Assembly: GCA_041393535.1 (NCBI GenBank)
Contig: JAWKJY010000005.1
Span: 230,027-294,026 of the forward strand
Source: JAWKJY01 sp041393535
GTDB taxonomy: Bacteria > Actinomycetota > Thermoleophilia > Gaiellales > Gaiellaceae
Length of the DNA: 64,000 nt
Direction of reading: 5' to 3'
Part shown: piece by piece, positions 17,606 to 27,351 of the stretch
Layout of the letters: every line of letters begins with the position of its first letter
How positions within the stretch are numbered: the stretch's first letter is position 1
Notes under the pieces: generated by a model
Databases searched by the model: none
The model's input: the letters and a program-made list of their open reading frames with translations, nothing else
Told to the model about the DNA's origin: nothing
Made by a program: the position numbers and the translations under genes

Positions 17606-18907
17606 ATGGCGGACGTGACGACGGGGGCGCTGGGGCGCCTCTCCGGGGAGACGATCGGGCGCGTCCTCGACGGGCTCGTCGGCATCGGCAACCGCTTCGT
17701 CGGCACGCCGGGCGAGGCGCGGGCGCGTGCCTGGATCCGCGACGAGATGCAGCGGCTGGGGCTCGCGAACGTCCGTGAGGAGCCGGTCGAGGCGCTCGGC
17801 TACGTCCTCGGCGGCGCGTCGCTCGCGCTCGCCGACACCGGCCTCGCGCTCCCCGCGGTCGGGCTGCAGCTGACCGCCTCGGCCGAGGTCGAGGCGGACG
17901 CGGTCTTCCTCGGCCGCCCGACCACCGTCGACGACATCGACGCGCTCGTCGCGGAGGGATGCCGGGTCGAGGGCAGGATCGCGGTGATCCAGACGTTCTG
18001 GCCGTTCGGCTTCGGCGAGCACCTCGCGCGGCTCGGTGCCGCGGGCATCGTCGTCGTCAGCGAGAACCCGGACGGGCAGGTCGGGCACTACGTGGCGCAG
18101 CTCTACCCGGTCGCCGACCCGCCCGACTTCGCGGGGCGACCGCTCGGGATCCCCGGCGTCACCGTCGACCTGCGCGACGGCCAGCGGCTGCTCGCGCTGC
18201 TCACGGCCGGTCGCACGCGGCTGCGCATCCGGCACGAGGCCGAGTACCCGCGGGTGACGACCGCGAACGTCGTCGGCGAGGTCCCGGGGACGACCCTGCC
18301 CGACGAGCTCGTCGTCGTCGGCGCCCACTACGACACGCAGCTCGACGGGGTCGGCGCCTCGGACAACGCCTCCGGGATCGCGTCGGTGCTCGCGACCGCG
18401 GAGCGCTGGCTCGAGCGGCCGGCGGCACGGACGGGCGTGTTCGTCGCGTTCGCCGACGAGGAGCACGGCTTCCTCGGCTCGGTCGCGTTCTGCCGCCGGC
18501 ACCGGGAGGCGCTGCGCGCCGCGGCGCTCATGCTCAACTTCGACGCGCTCGCCTGGAAGCACGCCTGGGGCCACTCGCTCTGGGTCGACCCGGCGATCGA
18601 GGCGGAGGCGGTCCGGCTGCTGACCGAGGTCGGCTGGGTGCCGGAGGAGGTGGTCGAGGCGAGCTGGTTCCCCGGCTCCGACCACAACCCGTTCATCGAC
18701 GCGGGCGTGCCGGCCCTCTGGCTCTGGCGCTTCCCGCCGCAGCACCCCTACTACCACGCGGTTGGCGACACCCTCGACCTGATCGACGTGCCGAAGCTCG
18801 TCGAGACGGCGAGCGCCGGGGCGCACGTCGCGCGCGCGGTCGCCGACGACGAGTCCTTCGCCCTGCGCCCCTCCGCGCCCGTGCACCGCTGGATCGACTT
18901 CGGCTAG
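17606..18907 (+). CDS. M28-family zinc peptidase with PA-like insertion
   Basis: A 433-aa di-zinc aminopeptidase or carboxypeptidase-type enzyme without a signal peptide, so probably cytoplasmic. The catalytic residues are all visible: GAHYDTQ (His ligand), SDNASG (bridging Asp), DEEHG (general-base Glu and ligand Glu), NFDAL (Asp ligand), and YYHAVGDTLD (His ligand) near the C-terminus. Residues 100-210 form an inserted PA-like domain (GRIAVIQ, LGAAGIVVV). RBS GGGAGG precedes ATG 17606. The hyuA1 start is 81 bp downstream on the same strand, so the two may be co-transcribed; together with the amino-acid importer this suggests peptide or acyl-amino-acid breakdown. Confidence 0.88.
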   Translation: MADVTTGALGRLSGETIGRVLDGLVGIGNRFVGTPGEARARAWIRDEMQRLGLANVREEPVEALGYVLGGASLALADTGLALPAVGLQLTASAEVEADAVFLGRPTTVDDIDALVAEGCRVEGRIAVIQTFWPFGFGEHLARLGAAGIVVVSENPDGQVGHYVAQLYPVADPPDFAGRPLGIPGVTVDLRDGQRLLALLTAGRTRLRIRHEAEYPRVTTANVVGEVPGTTLPDELVVVGAHYDTQLDGVGASDNASGIASVLATAERWLERPAARTGVFVAFADEEHGFLGSVAFCRRHREALRAAALMLNFDALAWKHAWGHSLWVDPAIEAEAVRLLTEVGWVPEEVVEASWFPGSDHNPFIDAGVPALWLWRFPPQHPYYHAVGDTLDLIDVPKLVETASAGAHVARAVADDESFALRPSAPVHRWIDFG

Positions 18908-18988
18908 GAGCGAGCGGCAGCACCCGGCACGCGCCCCGTGCGCGTGCGAGACTCACCGTCCTCACACGACTCGGAGCGAAGGAGCGAG

Positions 18989-21016
18989 ATGGCGACGCGC
19001 ATCGGCGTTGACGTCGGCGGGACGTTCACCGACCTCATCTACTACGACGACCAGACCGGCGAGGTGCTGGTCGGCAAGGAGCCGACGACGCCGGCGTCGC
19101 CGGAGCAGGGCGTGATCGCGGCCGTCCAGGCCACGATCGACGGCGGCGCGCTCGCGCGCACCGGCTACTTCCTGCACGGGACGACCGTGGGCCTCAACTC
19201 GCTGCTCACGCGCACGGGGGCCGTGGTGGGGCTCCTCTGCACGAGGGGCTTCCGCGACATCCTCGAGACGCGCAGGGGGGATCGGGACGACCCCTACGAC
19301 CTCTTCTGGCGCCCCGCGCCGCCGCTCGTCCCGCGCCGCCTGCGCATCCCGGTGACGGAGCGCGTGCGCGCCGACGGCCAGGTGCACGTGCCGTTCGACA
19401 CCGAGGACGTGCGCAACGCCGTGCCGGTCTTCCAGGCCGAGGGCGTGACCGCGGTCGCGATCGCGTTCATGAACGCCTACGCGAACCCGGCCCACGAGCT
19501 CGAGGCGGAGCGGATCCTCCGCGAGGCCGGCTTCACCGGCGAGATCTCCGTGTCCCACCGCGTCTCCGGCGAGTACCGCGAGTACGAGCGCACGTCGACG
19601 ACGGTGATCGACGCGTTCGTGCGCGGCCGGATGGCGAGCTACCTCGACCGGCTCGAGCAGGGCCTGACCGGCGCGGGCTTCGACGGCTCGCTGCTCGTCA
19701 CCCGCTCGGGCGGCGGCGCGATGACGTTCGCCGAGGCGGGCGAGCGCCCCTTCGAGACGATCATGTCCGGGCCGGTCGCAGGCGCCGAGGGCGGCGCCGA
19801 GCTGGCGCGGACGCTCGGGCTCGAGAACGTCGTCACCGCGGACGTCGGCGGCACGAGCTTCGACACGTGCCTGATCAGCGACGGTCGCCTCCCGGTCCTC
19901 TACGAGGGGACGATCGTGGGCATGCCGCTGCAGACGGCGTGGGTCGACGTCCGCTCGATCGGCGCGGGCGGCGGCTCGCTCGCCTACGTGGACGTCGGCG
20001 GCCTGCTCCGCGTCGGCCCCCAGAGCGCGGGCGCCGACCCCGGCCCGGCCTCGTACGGGCGCGGCGGCACGCAGCCGACCGTGACCGACGCGGCGGCCGT
20101 CCTCGGCATGCTCGCCGAGGGCTCGCTCGCCGGCGGCGTCTCGCTCGACATCGCCGCCGCCCGCGCGGCGCTCGAGCCGCTCGCCCAGCAGCTCTCGCTC
20201 TCGGTCGAGGAGGTCGCCCGCGGCGTCCTGACGATCGTCACGGCGAACATGGCCAACGCGATCCGCGAGATCACCGTCGAGCAGGGCCAGGACCCGCGCG
20301 TCTGCACGTTGATGCCGTTCGGCGGCGCGGGCCCGCTGTTCGGGACGCTGCTCGCCGGCGAGCTCGAGCTGGGGCAGATCGTCGTCCCGCCCGTCGCCGG
20401 CAACTTCTCGGCGTGGGGCCTGCTCGGCGCCGACCTCGTCCGGACCGCCTCGCGCACCCGCATCGTCCGGCTCGACGAGGCCGCGATCGAGCAGGCGAAC
20501 GCCATCCTCGCCGAGCAGTTCGGGGAGCTCGGCGCGCGGCTGCGCGACGGCGAGGAGGGCGAGCGCGAGGTCGGCCTCGACATGCGCTACACGGGCCAGG
20601 AGCACTTCCTGACCGTCCGTGCACCGGCCGAGGACGGCCGGATCACGGCGAGCGCGGCCGACCTGCGCGAGCTGTTCACGCGCGACTACGAGCGGACGTT
20701 CGGCCACACGATGGAGGGCCTCGTCGAGATCGTCGCCGTCCGCGCGACGATCCGCACCAGCCTGCCCCGGCGCGCCCGGGAGAGGCACGCGACCACGGCC
20801 GCCTCGGGCGCGGCGCGGACGGTCGACGCCTGGTCGTTCACCCGCGGCGAGACGCTGCCCTTCCAGGTGGTCGAGCGGGCCTCGATCGCCACGGGGGCGA
20901 GCGTCGCCGGCCCGGCGATCCTGCTCGAGCCGACCGCCACCACGTACCTCGACGCCGGCTGGGCGGCCACGGCCCACGAGTCCGGCTCGCTCTTCGTCAC
21001 GCAGGAGGCGCACTGA
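18989..21016 (+). CDS. hyuA: Hydantoinase/oxoprolinase family subunit A (cluster 1)
   Basis: The ATP-binding subunit of an ATP-dependent amidohydrolase or carboxylase (hydantoinase, 5-oxoprolinase or acetone-carboxylase-like). The 675-aa protein has the phosphate-binding GVDVGGTFTD at residue 5, HGTTVGLNS, the YERTSTTV region, SGPVAGAEGG, the second nucleotide element DVGGTSFDT, GAGGGSLAYVD and QSAGADPGPASYG. ATG 18989 has a strong AAGGAG. Its stop overlaps the hyuB start as TGATG. Being complete, it should work with the two B subunits that follow. Substrate unknown; a cyclic amide or N-methylated ring is typical for the family. Confidence 0.93.
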   Translation: MATRIGVDVGGTFTDLIYYDDQTGEVLVGKEPTTPASPEQGVIAAVQATIDGGALARTGYFLHGTTVGLNSLLTRTGAVVGLLCTRGFRDILETRRGDRDDPYDLFWRPAPPLVPRRLRIPVTERVRADGQVHVPFDTEDVRNAVPVFQAEGVTAVAIAFMNAYANPAHELEAERILREAGFTGEISVSHRVSGEYREYERTSTTVIDAFVRGRMASYLDRLEQGLTGAGFDGSLLVTRSGGGAMTFAEAGERPFETIMSGPVAGAEGGAELARTLGLENVVTADVGGTSFDTCLISDGRLPVLYEGTIVGMPLQTAWVDVRSIGAGGGSLAYVDVGGLLRVGPQSAGADPGPASYGRGGTQPTVTDAAAVLGMLAEGSLAGGVSLDIAAARAALEPLAQQLSLSVEEVARGVLTIVTANMANAIREITVEQGQDPRVCTLMPFGGAGPLFGTLLAGELELGQIVVPPVAGNFSAWGLLGADLVRTASRTRIVRLDEAAIEQANAILAEQFGELGARLRDGEEGEREVGLDMRYTGQEHFLTVRAPAEDGRITASAADLRELFTRDYERTFGHTMEGLVEIVAVRATIRTSLPRRARERHATTAASGAARTVDAWSFTRGETLPFQVVERASIATGASVAGPAILLEPTATTYLDAGWAATAHESGSLFVTQEAH

Positions 21017-22749
21017 TGCCCGTGCATCCCGACGGGGTCGTCTACCGCGCGGGCGTCGAGGGCGCCGGCAGCGCGCCCGACGCCGATCCGATCACGACCG
21101 AGGTGATCCGCCACGGCCTCAACTCGGCCGCGAACCAGATCAAGCGCTCGCTGATCCGGGCGTCGTTCAGCCCGATCATCTACGAGGTCCTCGACTTCGC
21201 CGCGGTCGTCTACGACCGCAAGTTCCGCCTCCTGGCGCAGGCGCCCTCGCTCCCGTTCTTCATGGGGACGATGAGCTTCTGCATCGAGTCCGCGGTCGAG
21301 GCGGTCGGCGGCGAGTCGGAGCTCTTCCCGGGCGACATCATCCTGATGAACGACCCGTACAAGACCGGCTCGCACCCGCAGGACGCGGCGGTCGTGATGC
21401 CCGTGTTCATGCCGGACGGGACGACCCTGATCGGCTACACGGCGATCAAGGCGCACTGGCTCGACATCGGCGCGAAGGAGCTCTACTGCACCGACACGAC
21501 CGACGTCTTCCAGGAGGGCACGATCTTCCCGGGCGTGAAGCTGTACTCGAAGGGCGAGCTCGTCCGGGACATCTGGCGGATGGCGCTCGCGAACTCGCGC
21601 CTGGCGACGTTCGTCGAGGGCGACATCAACGCCGAGGTGGCCGGCTGCCGCACCGGCGCGGCGGCGTTCGTGCGGCTGGTCGAGCGCTACGGCGTCGAGC
21701 GCTTCGAGGAGTCGGTCGAGCGGATGTTCGACCACGGCGAGGCGGTCGTCCGCTCGTACCTCGAGCAGATCCCCGACGGGCGCTACGTCGGCAAGGGCGT
21801 GATGGACTCGGACGGCATCACCGACGACGAGATCCCGTTCGAGGTCGTGCTCGAGGTGAAGGGCTCGACCGTCCTGCTCGACTTCTCGAGCGCGCCCGAC
21901 GCGCGGCCCGGCCCCGTCAACTGCCCGATCGCGTCGACCGTCTCGGCCGCGCGCGTCGTGATGACGATGCTCGCCGGCGGCGGCGAGGCGCCGAACGAGG
22001 GCCACTTCCGCCCGGTCGAGATCGCCACGCGGCCCGGCTCGATGTTCCACTGCCTCTCGCCCTCGCCGTGCTTCCTCTACGGCTGGCCGGCGATGCAGGC
22101 GACGGAGGCCGTCCTGAACGCGGTCGCCGAGGCCGTGCCCGACCGCGTCGTCGCGTGCTCCGGCGGCGACCTCGCGGCCGTCGTCTGGTGGGGCGTCCGC
22201 GAGGCGACCGGCGAGTTCTGGGGCGACGGCTCGCCGCACCCCGTCGGCCAGGGCGCCTCGTCGCGCGGCGACGGCGCGTCGAGCTGCCTGCACCACATCG
22301 AGGCGGCGACGCGGTTCTCGCCGATGGAGGTGTGGGAGGCGAAGAACCCGTGGCTGATCGAGCGGTTCGAGCTGGCGACGGACTCGGGCGGCCCCGGCAA
22401 GCACCGCGGCGGCCTCGGCCCCGACATGCACTTCCTGATGCTCGAGGACACGTACTGCACGTCGACGATCGAGCGGACGAAGAACGCCCCGTGGGGGCTC
22501 GCGGGCGGCCTGCCCGGGCGGCCGAACTCCGGGCGACTCGTCTTCCCGGACGGGACCGAGCGGCCGGTCGCGAAGGAGACCGGGCTCCACGTGCCCAAGG
22601 GGGCGACGTTCGAGATCCACGCGGGCGGCGGCGGCGGCTACGGCGACCCGGCCGAGCGCGACCCCGAGGCCGTGCTCGCGGACGTCCGCGAGGGCTACGT
22701 CTCGGAGGCCGAGGCCCGCAAGCACTACCCGCACGCGTTCGGAGGCTGA
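21016..22749 (+). CDS. hyuB: Hydantoinase/oxoprolinase family subunit B (cluster 1, copy 1)
   Basis: The B subunit pairs with HyuA to form the ATP-dependent enzyme. The 577-aa protein has the typical start DPITTEVIRHGLNSAANQIK, LNDPY-type NDPYKTGSHPQDAA, HWLDIG, NPGP-like RPGPVNCP, GGGEAPNEGHFRPVEI, and the C-terminal DSGGPGKHRGGLG and HAGGGGGYGDP. It begins in the TGATG overlap with hyuA and is followed after 2 bp by a second B gene of nearly equal length, to which it is clearly paralogous. Confidence 0.92.
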   Translation: MPVHPDGVVYRAGVEGAGSAPDADPITTEVIRHGLNSAANQIKRSLIRASFSPIIYEVLDFAAVVYDRKFRLLAQAPSLPFFMGTMSFCIESAVEAVGGESELFPGDIILMNDPYKTGSHPQDAAVVMPVFMPDGTTLIGYTAIKAHWLDIGAKELYCTDTTDVFQEGTIFPGVKLYSKGELVRDIWRMALANSRLATFVEGDINAEVAGCRTGAAAFVRLVERYGVERFEESVERMFDHGEAVVRSYLEQIPDGRYVGKGVMDSDGITDDEIPFEVVLEVKGSTVLLDFSSAPDARPGPVNCPIASTVSAARVVMTMLAGGGEAPNEGHFRPVEIATRPGSMFHCLSPSPCFLYGWPAMQATEAVLNAVAEAVPDRVVACSGGDLAAVVWWGVREATGEFWGDGSPHPVGQGASSRGDGASSCLHHIEAATRFSPMEVWEAKNPWLIERFELATDSGGPGKHRGGLGPDMHFLMLEDTYCTSTIERTKNAPWGLAGGLPGRPNSGRLVFPDGTERPVAKETGLHVPKGATFEIHAGGGGGYGDPAERDPEAVLADVREGYVSEAEARKHYPHAFGG

Positions 22750-22751
22750 CG

Positions 22752-24479
22752 GTGGCCGCTCTCGGAGACGCCGTCCTCACCACCGCCGGGAAGGGCCGCT
22801 CGACGGGCGCTCGCGACGCCGATCCGATCACCACGGAGGTCGTCCGCCACGGGCTCAACTCCGCGGCGAACCAGATCAAGCGGGCCCTGATCCGGACGTC
22901 GTTCAGCCCGGTCATCTACGAGGTGCTCGACTTCGCCGCGGTGGTCTACGACCGCCACTTCCGCATGCTCGCGCAGGCGCCGTCGCTCCCGGCCTTCATG
23001 GGGACGATGAGCTTCTGCATCGAGGCGGCGGTCGAGCGGGTCGGCGGCGTCGAGGCGCTCGACCCCGGCGACATCCTGCTGATCAACGACCCGTACGCGA
23101 GCGGCTCGCACCCGCAGGACGCGGCGATGGTGATGCCCGTGTTCCTGCCGGACGCGACGCTGATCGGCTACACGGCGATCAAGGGCCACTGGCTGGACAT
23201 CGGCGCCCTCGCGCCCTACTGCACGAACACGAAGGACGTCTACCAGGAGGGCGTGGTCTTCCCCGGCGTGAAGCTGTTCGCGCGCGGCGAGCTCGTCCGG
23301 GACATCTATCGGATGATCCTGGCGAACACGCGCATGCCGATGCACGTCGCGGGCGACGTGAACGCCGAGGTCGTCGGCCTGAGAACGGGGGCCGCCGCGC
23401 TCGTGCGGCTGGTGGAGCGGTTCGGGCTGACGCGCTTCGACGAGGCGGTCGAGCGGATGTACGACCACGGCGAGGCGGTCGTCCGGGCGACGATCGAGCG
23501 CATCCCGGACGGGCGCTACGTCGGCCGCGGGTCGATGGACTCCGACGGGCTCACCGACGACCCCGTCCCGTTCGAGGTCACCGTCGAGATCGACGGCTCG
23601 ACCGCGCGGCTCGACTTCACGAACGCGCCGCCGGCGACCGCCGGCCCGGTGAACTGCCCGCTGCCGATGACGATGTCGGCCGCGCGGGTCGTGTTCACGT
23701 TCCTCGCCGGCGGCGGCGAGTCGCCGAACGAGGGCCACTTCCGGCCGATCGAGATCGTGACCCGTCCCGGCTCGATGTTCCACCCGCAGCCGCCGTCGCC
23801 GTGCTACCTGTTCGGCTGGTCGGCGACGCAGGCCGCCGATGCCGCGCTGCGCGCGCTCGGCGAGGCCGTTCCCGAGCTCGTGCCGGCCGACTCGGCGGGC
23901 GACATCTGCGCGCTCGTCTGGTGGGGCAGGCGCGAGCGGACCGGGGAGTTCTGGGGCGATGGATCGGCCTTCCCGTCCGGCCAGGGCGCGGGCTCGCGTG
24001 GCGACGGCGGCTCGAGCCAGATCCACTTCATGGAGGCGGCGACGCGGATCGCGCCGGCGGAGGTCTGGGAGGCGAAGAACCCGTGGGTCTTCGAGCGGAT
24101 CGAGCTCGCGCCCGACTCGGGCGGTGCCGGCAAGCACCGCGGCGGGCTGGGCGTCGACCTCTTCTTCGAGACGATCGAGGACGCCTGGTGCACCTCCACC
24201 CTCGAGCGGACGAAGAGCCCTGGCCTCGGCCTCCTCGGCGGCGGGGCCGGCCGGCCGAACTCCGGCACGGTGCGGTATCCGGACGGTCGGCGCGAGCCGA
24301 TCGCGAAGGTGACGGGCCAGGCGATCCCCAGGGGCGCGGTCTACGAGCTGCGCACCGGCGGCGGCGGCGGCTGGGGCGCTCCCGCCGAGCGCGACCCGTC
24401 CGCCGTCCACGCGGACGTCCGGGAGGGCTACGTCAGCGAGGAGCGGGCGAGGAGCGACTACCCGCACGCGTTCGCGTAG
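22752..24479 (+). CDS. hyuB: Hydantoinase/oxoprolinase family subunit B (cluster 1, copy 2)
   Basis: A 575-aa paralogue of the preceding gene, starting at GTG 22752 two bases after the upstream stop. It keeps the same landmarks (DPITTEVVRHGLNSAANQIK, NDPYASGSHPQDAA, HWLDIG, GKHRGGLGVD) but differs at substrate-side positions: the other copy has KELYCTDTTDVFQEG where this has LAPYCTNTKDVYQEG. Both copies keep all family motifs, so neither looks degenerate; an A-B-B' complex or two alternative complexes sharing HyuA are possible. Confidence 0.92.
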   Translation: MAALGDAVLTTAGKGRSTGARDADPITTEVVRHGLNSAANQIKRALIRTSFSPVIYEVLDFAAVVYDRHFRMLAQAPSLPAFMGTMSFCIEAAVERVGGVEALDPGDILLINDPYASGSHPQDAAMVMPVFLPDATLIGYTAIKGHWLDIGALAPYCTNTKDVYQEGVVFPGVKLFARGELVRDIYRMILANTRMPMHVAGDVNAEVVGLRTGAAALVRLVERFGLTRFDEAVERMYDHGEAVVRATIERIPDGRYVGRGSMDSDGLTDDPVPFEVTVEIDGSTARLDFTNAPPATAGPVNCPLPMTMSAARVVFTFLAGGGESPNEGHFRPIEIVTRPGSMFHPQPPSPCYLFGWSATQAADAALRALGEAVPELVPADSAGDICALVWWGRRERTGEFWGDGSAFPSGQGAGSRGDGGSSQIHFMEAATRIAPAEVWEAKNPWVFERIELAPDSGGAGKHRGGLGVDLFFETIEDAWCTSTLERTKSPGLGLLGGGAGRPNSGTVRYPDGRREPIAKVTGQAIPRGAVYELRTGGGGGWGAPAERDPSAVHADVREGYVSEERARSDYPHAFA

Positions 24480-24512
24480 GCCGGCGGGCGCCGGGGCGGC
24501 GGTGCGAGGGCG

Positions 24513-25856
24513 TCAGCCGCGCACCCGCCGCCCCAGCGTCCGCGCGGTCAGCCCGTAGGCGAGGCCGAGCCCGACCAGCCAGCCGGCCTCGCGGGCGACG
24601 CGCGCGGCCGGCTCGGCGTCTGCGAGCGCCGCGTCGAGGAGCGCGGTCGCGTGGACGAGCGGGAAGGCGTCGCCGACGTGGACGGCTGCCCCGATCGCGG
24701 CCGCGGGGACGAGGGCGAGCAGCGCCACGGGCAGCGCCGCCAGGAACGCGATCAGCGTCGCAGCGCGCGAGTCGCGCGCGACCGCGCCGACGCCCGCGCC
24801 GGCCGCGCCGCACGCGGCGGCGGTCAGCGCGACGCCGAGGACGACGAGCGGGAAGCGCGCCCACGGCTGGCCGCCGGCCACGTCGCCCAGGTCGACCGTG
24901 ACCGCGAAGGCGAGCGCGAGGCCCACGCCGAGCGCGCCCGCGACCGCGGTCACGAGGACGACCTTCGCCGCCACGACCCGGCCGAGGCCGATCCGCTCGC
25001 GGACGATCCGCGCGAGCACGTTCTCGTCCCGCTCCGCCGCGAGCGAGGCGCTCGCGAGCAGCACCGCGACGAAGGCCACGGCGAGCGCGAGCGCGTACGA
25101 CTGCACGCGGGTGGAGAGCAGGTCGGAGCGCCCGCCGCCGCGGTCGATCCGCAGCTCGATCGGGTTCGCGGTCGCGCGCAGCGCGTCGCCCGTCCGGTCG
25201 AGCGCGAGGTCGGTGAGCGAGAGGAACTGCGCGACCCGCGCCGCCGGCGCCGCCACCCCGGGCGCGCTCGCCGCGGCCTCGTCGAGCATCGCCCGGGCCC
25301 GCTCGAGCCCGAGCAGCTCGAGGTCGAGGCCGCCGAGCTCCAGCCGCCCGCCCTCGCGCAGCAGCCGGATGTAGTCGAGGTTCGCGGCGACGTACGCCTC
25401 CTGGAGCCGGCGGTTCGTCGCGTAGACGAGCGCCTGCGCCTGCTCGGAGATCCGCGTTCCGAGCCCGCTGCGCGTGACGCGGACGAGCACCTCCGGCTGC
25501 TCCGTCAGGCCGCGCAGCCGGTCGGCGAAGCCGTCCGGGATCACGATCACGCCGAGGACGCGCCCGTTCGCCAGCTCGCGCTCCGCGCGCGCCTCGTCCA
25601 TGCGCACGATCTCGACGTCCTCGGCGGCGCGGACGATCACCTCCGCCGGGTCGAAGGCCTGGCCGGCCACCGTCAGCGTCGCGGGCAGCCCGTCGAGGTC
25701 GACGAGCGCGACCCGCGGCCGCTCGCCCGCGTAGCGGACGACGAGCCCGACGAGCACGGCGACGACGATCGGGTAGACGATCAGCCCGAGCGCGAGCGCC
25801 GGGGCCCGCCGGAGCAGCAGCAGGTCCTTGCGCGCGATCCGCAGGACGTCCCTCAC
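24513..25856 (-). CDS. ABC-2 type exporter permease
   Basis: A 447-aa membrane protein of the NatB/YhgE type: one N-terminal helix (LALGLIVYPIVVAVLVGLVV, residues 23-42), a large extracytoplasmic domain of about 220 residues containing a GLGTRISEQAQALVYATN segment, and five or six C-terminal helices starting near SYALALAVAFVAVLL. This topology is typical of exporters of small molecules, lipids or sodium. Its ATG overlaps the stop of the ATPase gene (ATGA), so the two form one transporter. Convergent with hyuB copy 2, 33 bp apart. Confidence 0.85.
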   Translation of the reverse strand: MRDVLRIARKDLLLLRRAPALALGLIVYPIVVAVLVGLVVRYAGERPRVALVDLDGLPATLTVAGQAFDPAEVIVRAAEDVEIVRMDEARAERELANGRVLGVIVIPDGFADRLRGLTEQPEVLVRVTRSGLGTRISEQAQALVYATNRRLQEAYVAANLDYIRLLREGGRLELGGLDLELLGLERARAMLDEAAASAPGVAAPAARVAQFLSLTDLALDRTGDALRATANPIELRIDRGGGRSDLLSTRVQSYALALAVAFVAVLLASASLAAERDENVLARIVRERIGLGRVVAAKVVLVTAVAGALGVGLALAFAVTVDLGDVAGGQPWARFPLVVLGVALTAAACGAAGAGVGAVARDSRAATLIAFLAALPVALLALVPAAAIGAAVHVGDAFPLVHATALLDAALADAEPAARVAREAGWLVGLGLAYGLTARTLGRRVRG

Positions 25857-26722
25857 CCGAACGCCTCCCGGGCGGCGGCCTCGGAGCCGGCGACCGGCCC
25901 GAGGTAGGCGAGCGCGCCGTCGACGAGGACGCCCACGCGGGCGGCGACGCGAGCGACCTCGTCGAGGCTCTGGGTCACGAAGACGATCGCGTGGCCGCGC
26001 CCGCGCAGGTCGTCGACCAGTGCCCAGAGCCGCCGCTGCTGGCGTGGGTCGAGGGCCGCCGTCGGCTCGTCCAGGAGGATCACCGCGGGGTCGCCGAGCA
26101 GCGCGACCGCGAGGCTCAACCGCTGCTGGTTCCCGACGGACAGCCGCCCGGCCGGCGCCGGCTCGTCGGGAACCTCGACGAGCGCGAGTAGCCGCCCGGC
26201 CTCCGCGGCACCGTCGGGGACCCGGGCCAGGTCGGCGAAGAACTCGAGGTTCTCGCGCGGGGAGAGGCGGGCGTAGAGGCCGGGGCGCTGCGGCACCCAG
26301 CCGCGCCGCGCGCCCGGCCCGGCCAGCTCGACCGTGCCCGTGCTCGGCGCGAGCGCGCCGGCGAGGATGGCGAGCAGCGTCGACTTCCCGGCGCCGTTCG
26401 GGCCGACCAGCCCGAGGGCCTCTCCCGGGTGGAGCGCCAGGTCGACGGGGTGGAGGGCGACGCGGGCGCCGTAGCGCCTCGACACGCCCCGCGCGACGAG
26501 GACCGGCTCGGGTGCGGCGGCGGAGCTCAGGGCCCGAGCATCGCCGAGCGGAGGCGGCGCGGCATCGGTGCCGCGCCGGATCCGCCTGCGGGGAAGTGCC
26601 GCCCGGCCGGTGCGGCCCCCGCCCCGGGGCGGGCGGGGACCACGAGGCCGCGGCTCAGCGGTTCGCGAGGCAGGCCTGGCGCAGCTGGCTCCACGTCGCC
26701 GCGCTCGGCGCTGCGGATCCAC
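25853..26722 (-). CDS. ABC exporter ATPase subunit (start uncertain)
   Basis: The ATPase partner of the ABC-2 permease. Conserved features begin near 26503: VLVARGVSRRYG, Walker A GPNGAGKST, Q-loop QRPGLYARLSPRENL, signature LSVGNQQRL (V for the usual G, a mild departure), Walker B ILLDEPTAALDP and H-loop FVTQSLDE, where Gln replaces the usual His. The frame stays open upstream to ATG 26722, but those 65 residues are Arg/Pro-rich, unconserved and overlap the neighbouring gene. The true start is probably close to 26530. The loss of the H-loop His is worth noting; it may reduce activity or reflect an error. Confidence 0.82.
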   Translation of the reverse strand: MDPQRRARRRGASCARPASRTAEPRPRGPRPPRGGGRTGRAALPRRRIRRGTDAAPPPLGDARALSSAAAPEPVLVARGVSRRYGARVALHPVDLALHPGEALGLVGPNGAGKSTLLAILAGALAPSTGTVELAGPGARRGWVPQRPGLYARLSPRENLEFFADLARVPDGAAEAGRLLALVEVPDEPAPAGRLSVGNQQRLSLAVALLGDPAVILLDEPTAALDPRQQRRLWALVDDLRGRGHAIVFVTQSLDEVARVAARVGVLVDGALAYLGPVAGSEAAAREAFG

Positions 26723-27351
26723 CGGTCGAACATGGCCTGCGTCGGCTCCTCGCCCGCCGCGAACTGGGCGATCGGGCCCGGGAGGGCGCTCGGGGCGGCG
26801 CCGTCCTCGGGCGTGCCCCGGGCACGTCGACGACGTGGTTCGCGACCAGGTCGTCGAGCGCCGCCACCCCTGCGGCGACGCCGGCCGCGTCGCCGCGGTC
26901 GTGGGCGTCGACGACGTAGCACTGCCAGGCGACGAGGCTCGCGAAGACGGCGCTCGACTCGCCGAGGCCGCCGCGTCCCGTCGGGATGATCGAGTCCTCG
27001 GGTGCGGACCGCCGGCCAGGGCGTGCCGGGCGGCATCGTCAGGGCCTCCTGGGCCTCCGCGTACTCGCGGGCGAAGACCTCCTTCGCCGTGTCGGGCCCG
27101 GCCTGGCGCGCGGGGTCGCGCTCCCAGGGCCGGACACCGGACGCGACGGCGGCGCCGGCGGCGATCGCGACCGCCAGGGCGAGTGCGATCGCGAGCGTGC
27201 GGCGACCGTGGCGCGCGGGCGCGCGGCGGTGGGTGGGGACCGGCGGGGTCGGGATCGAGGCGCGGACGGCGTCCAGCTCGGCCGGGCTCAGCGGCTGGAG
27301 GCGGCGCGCGGGGTCGGCGGCGCGCAGGGCGTCCAGGGGATCAGCGGGCAT
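26655..27351 (-). CDS. Single-pass membrane protein co-encoded with ECF sigma (frameshifted)
   Basis: Begins MPADPLDALRAADPARRL, has a Pro-rich cytoplasmic part of about 50 residues, one helix (TLAIALALAVAIAAGAAVASG) and an outer domain. The frame breaks near 27000, 26825 and 26700: alternative frames supply SAVFASLVAWQCYVVDAHD and VAALDDLVANHVVDVP, and a final SQLRQACLANR before a stop at 26655. The 697-nt length fits 233 codons minus two bases. Its start overlaps the sigma gene, so the pair is translated together. It resembles the CU044_5270-type membrane proteins often linked to sigma factors, and may act as an anti-sigma, but no zinc-finger motif is seen. Confidence 0.6.

Noticed and set aside
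19867..21015. Long open frame in hyuA 1 running into hyuB
   Set aside because: An Arg/Pro/Ala shadow over hyuA; only its part after 21016 is the true hyuB.
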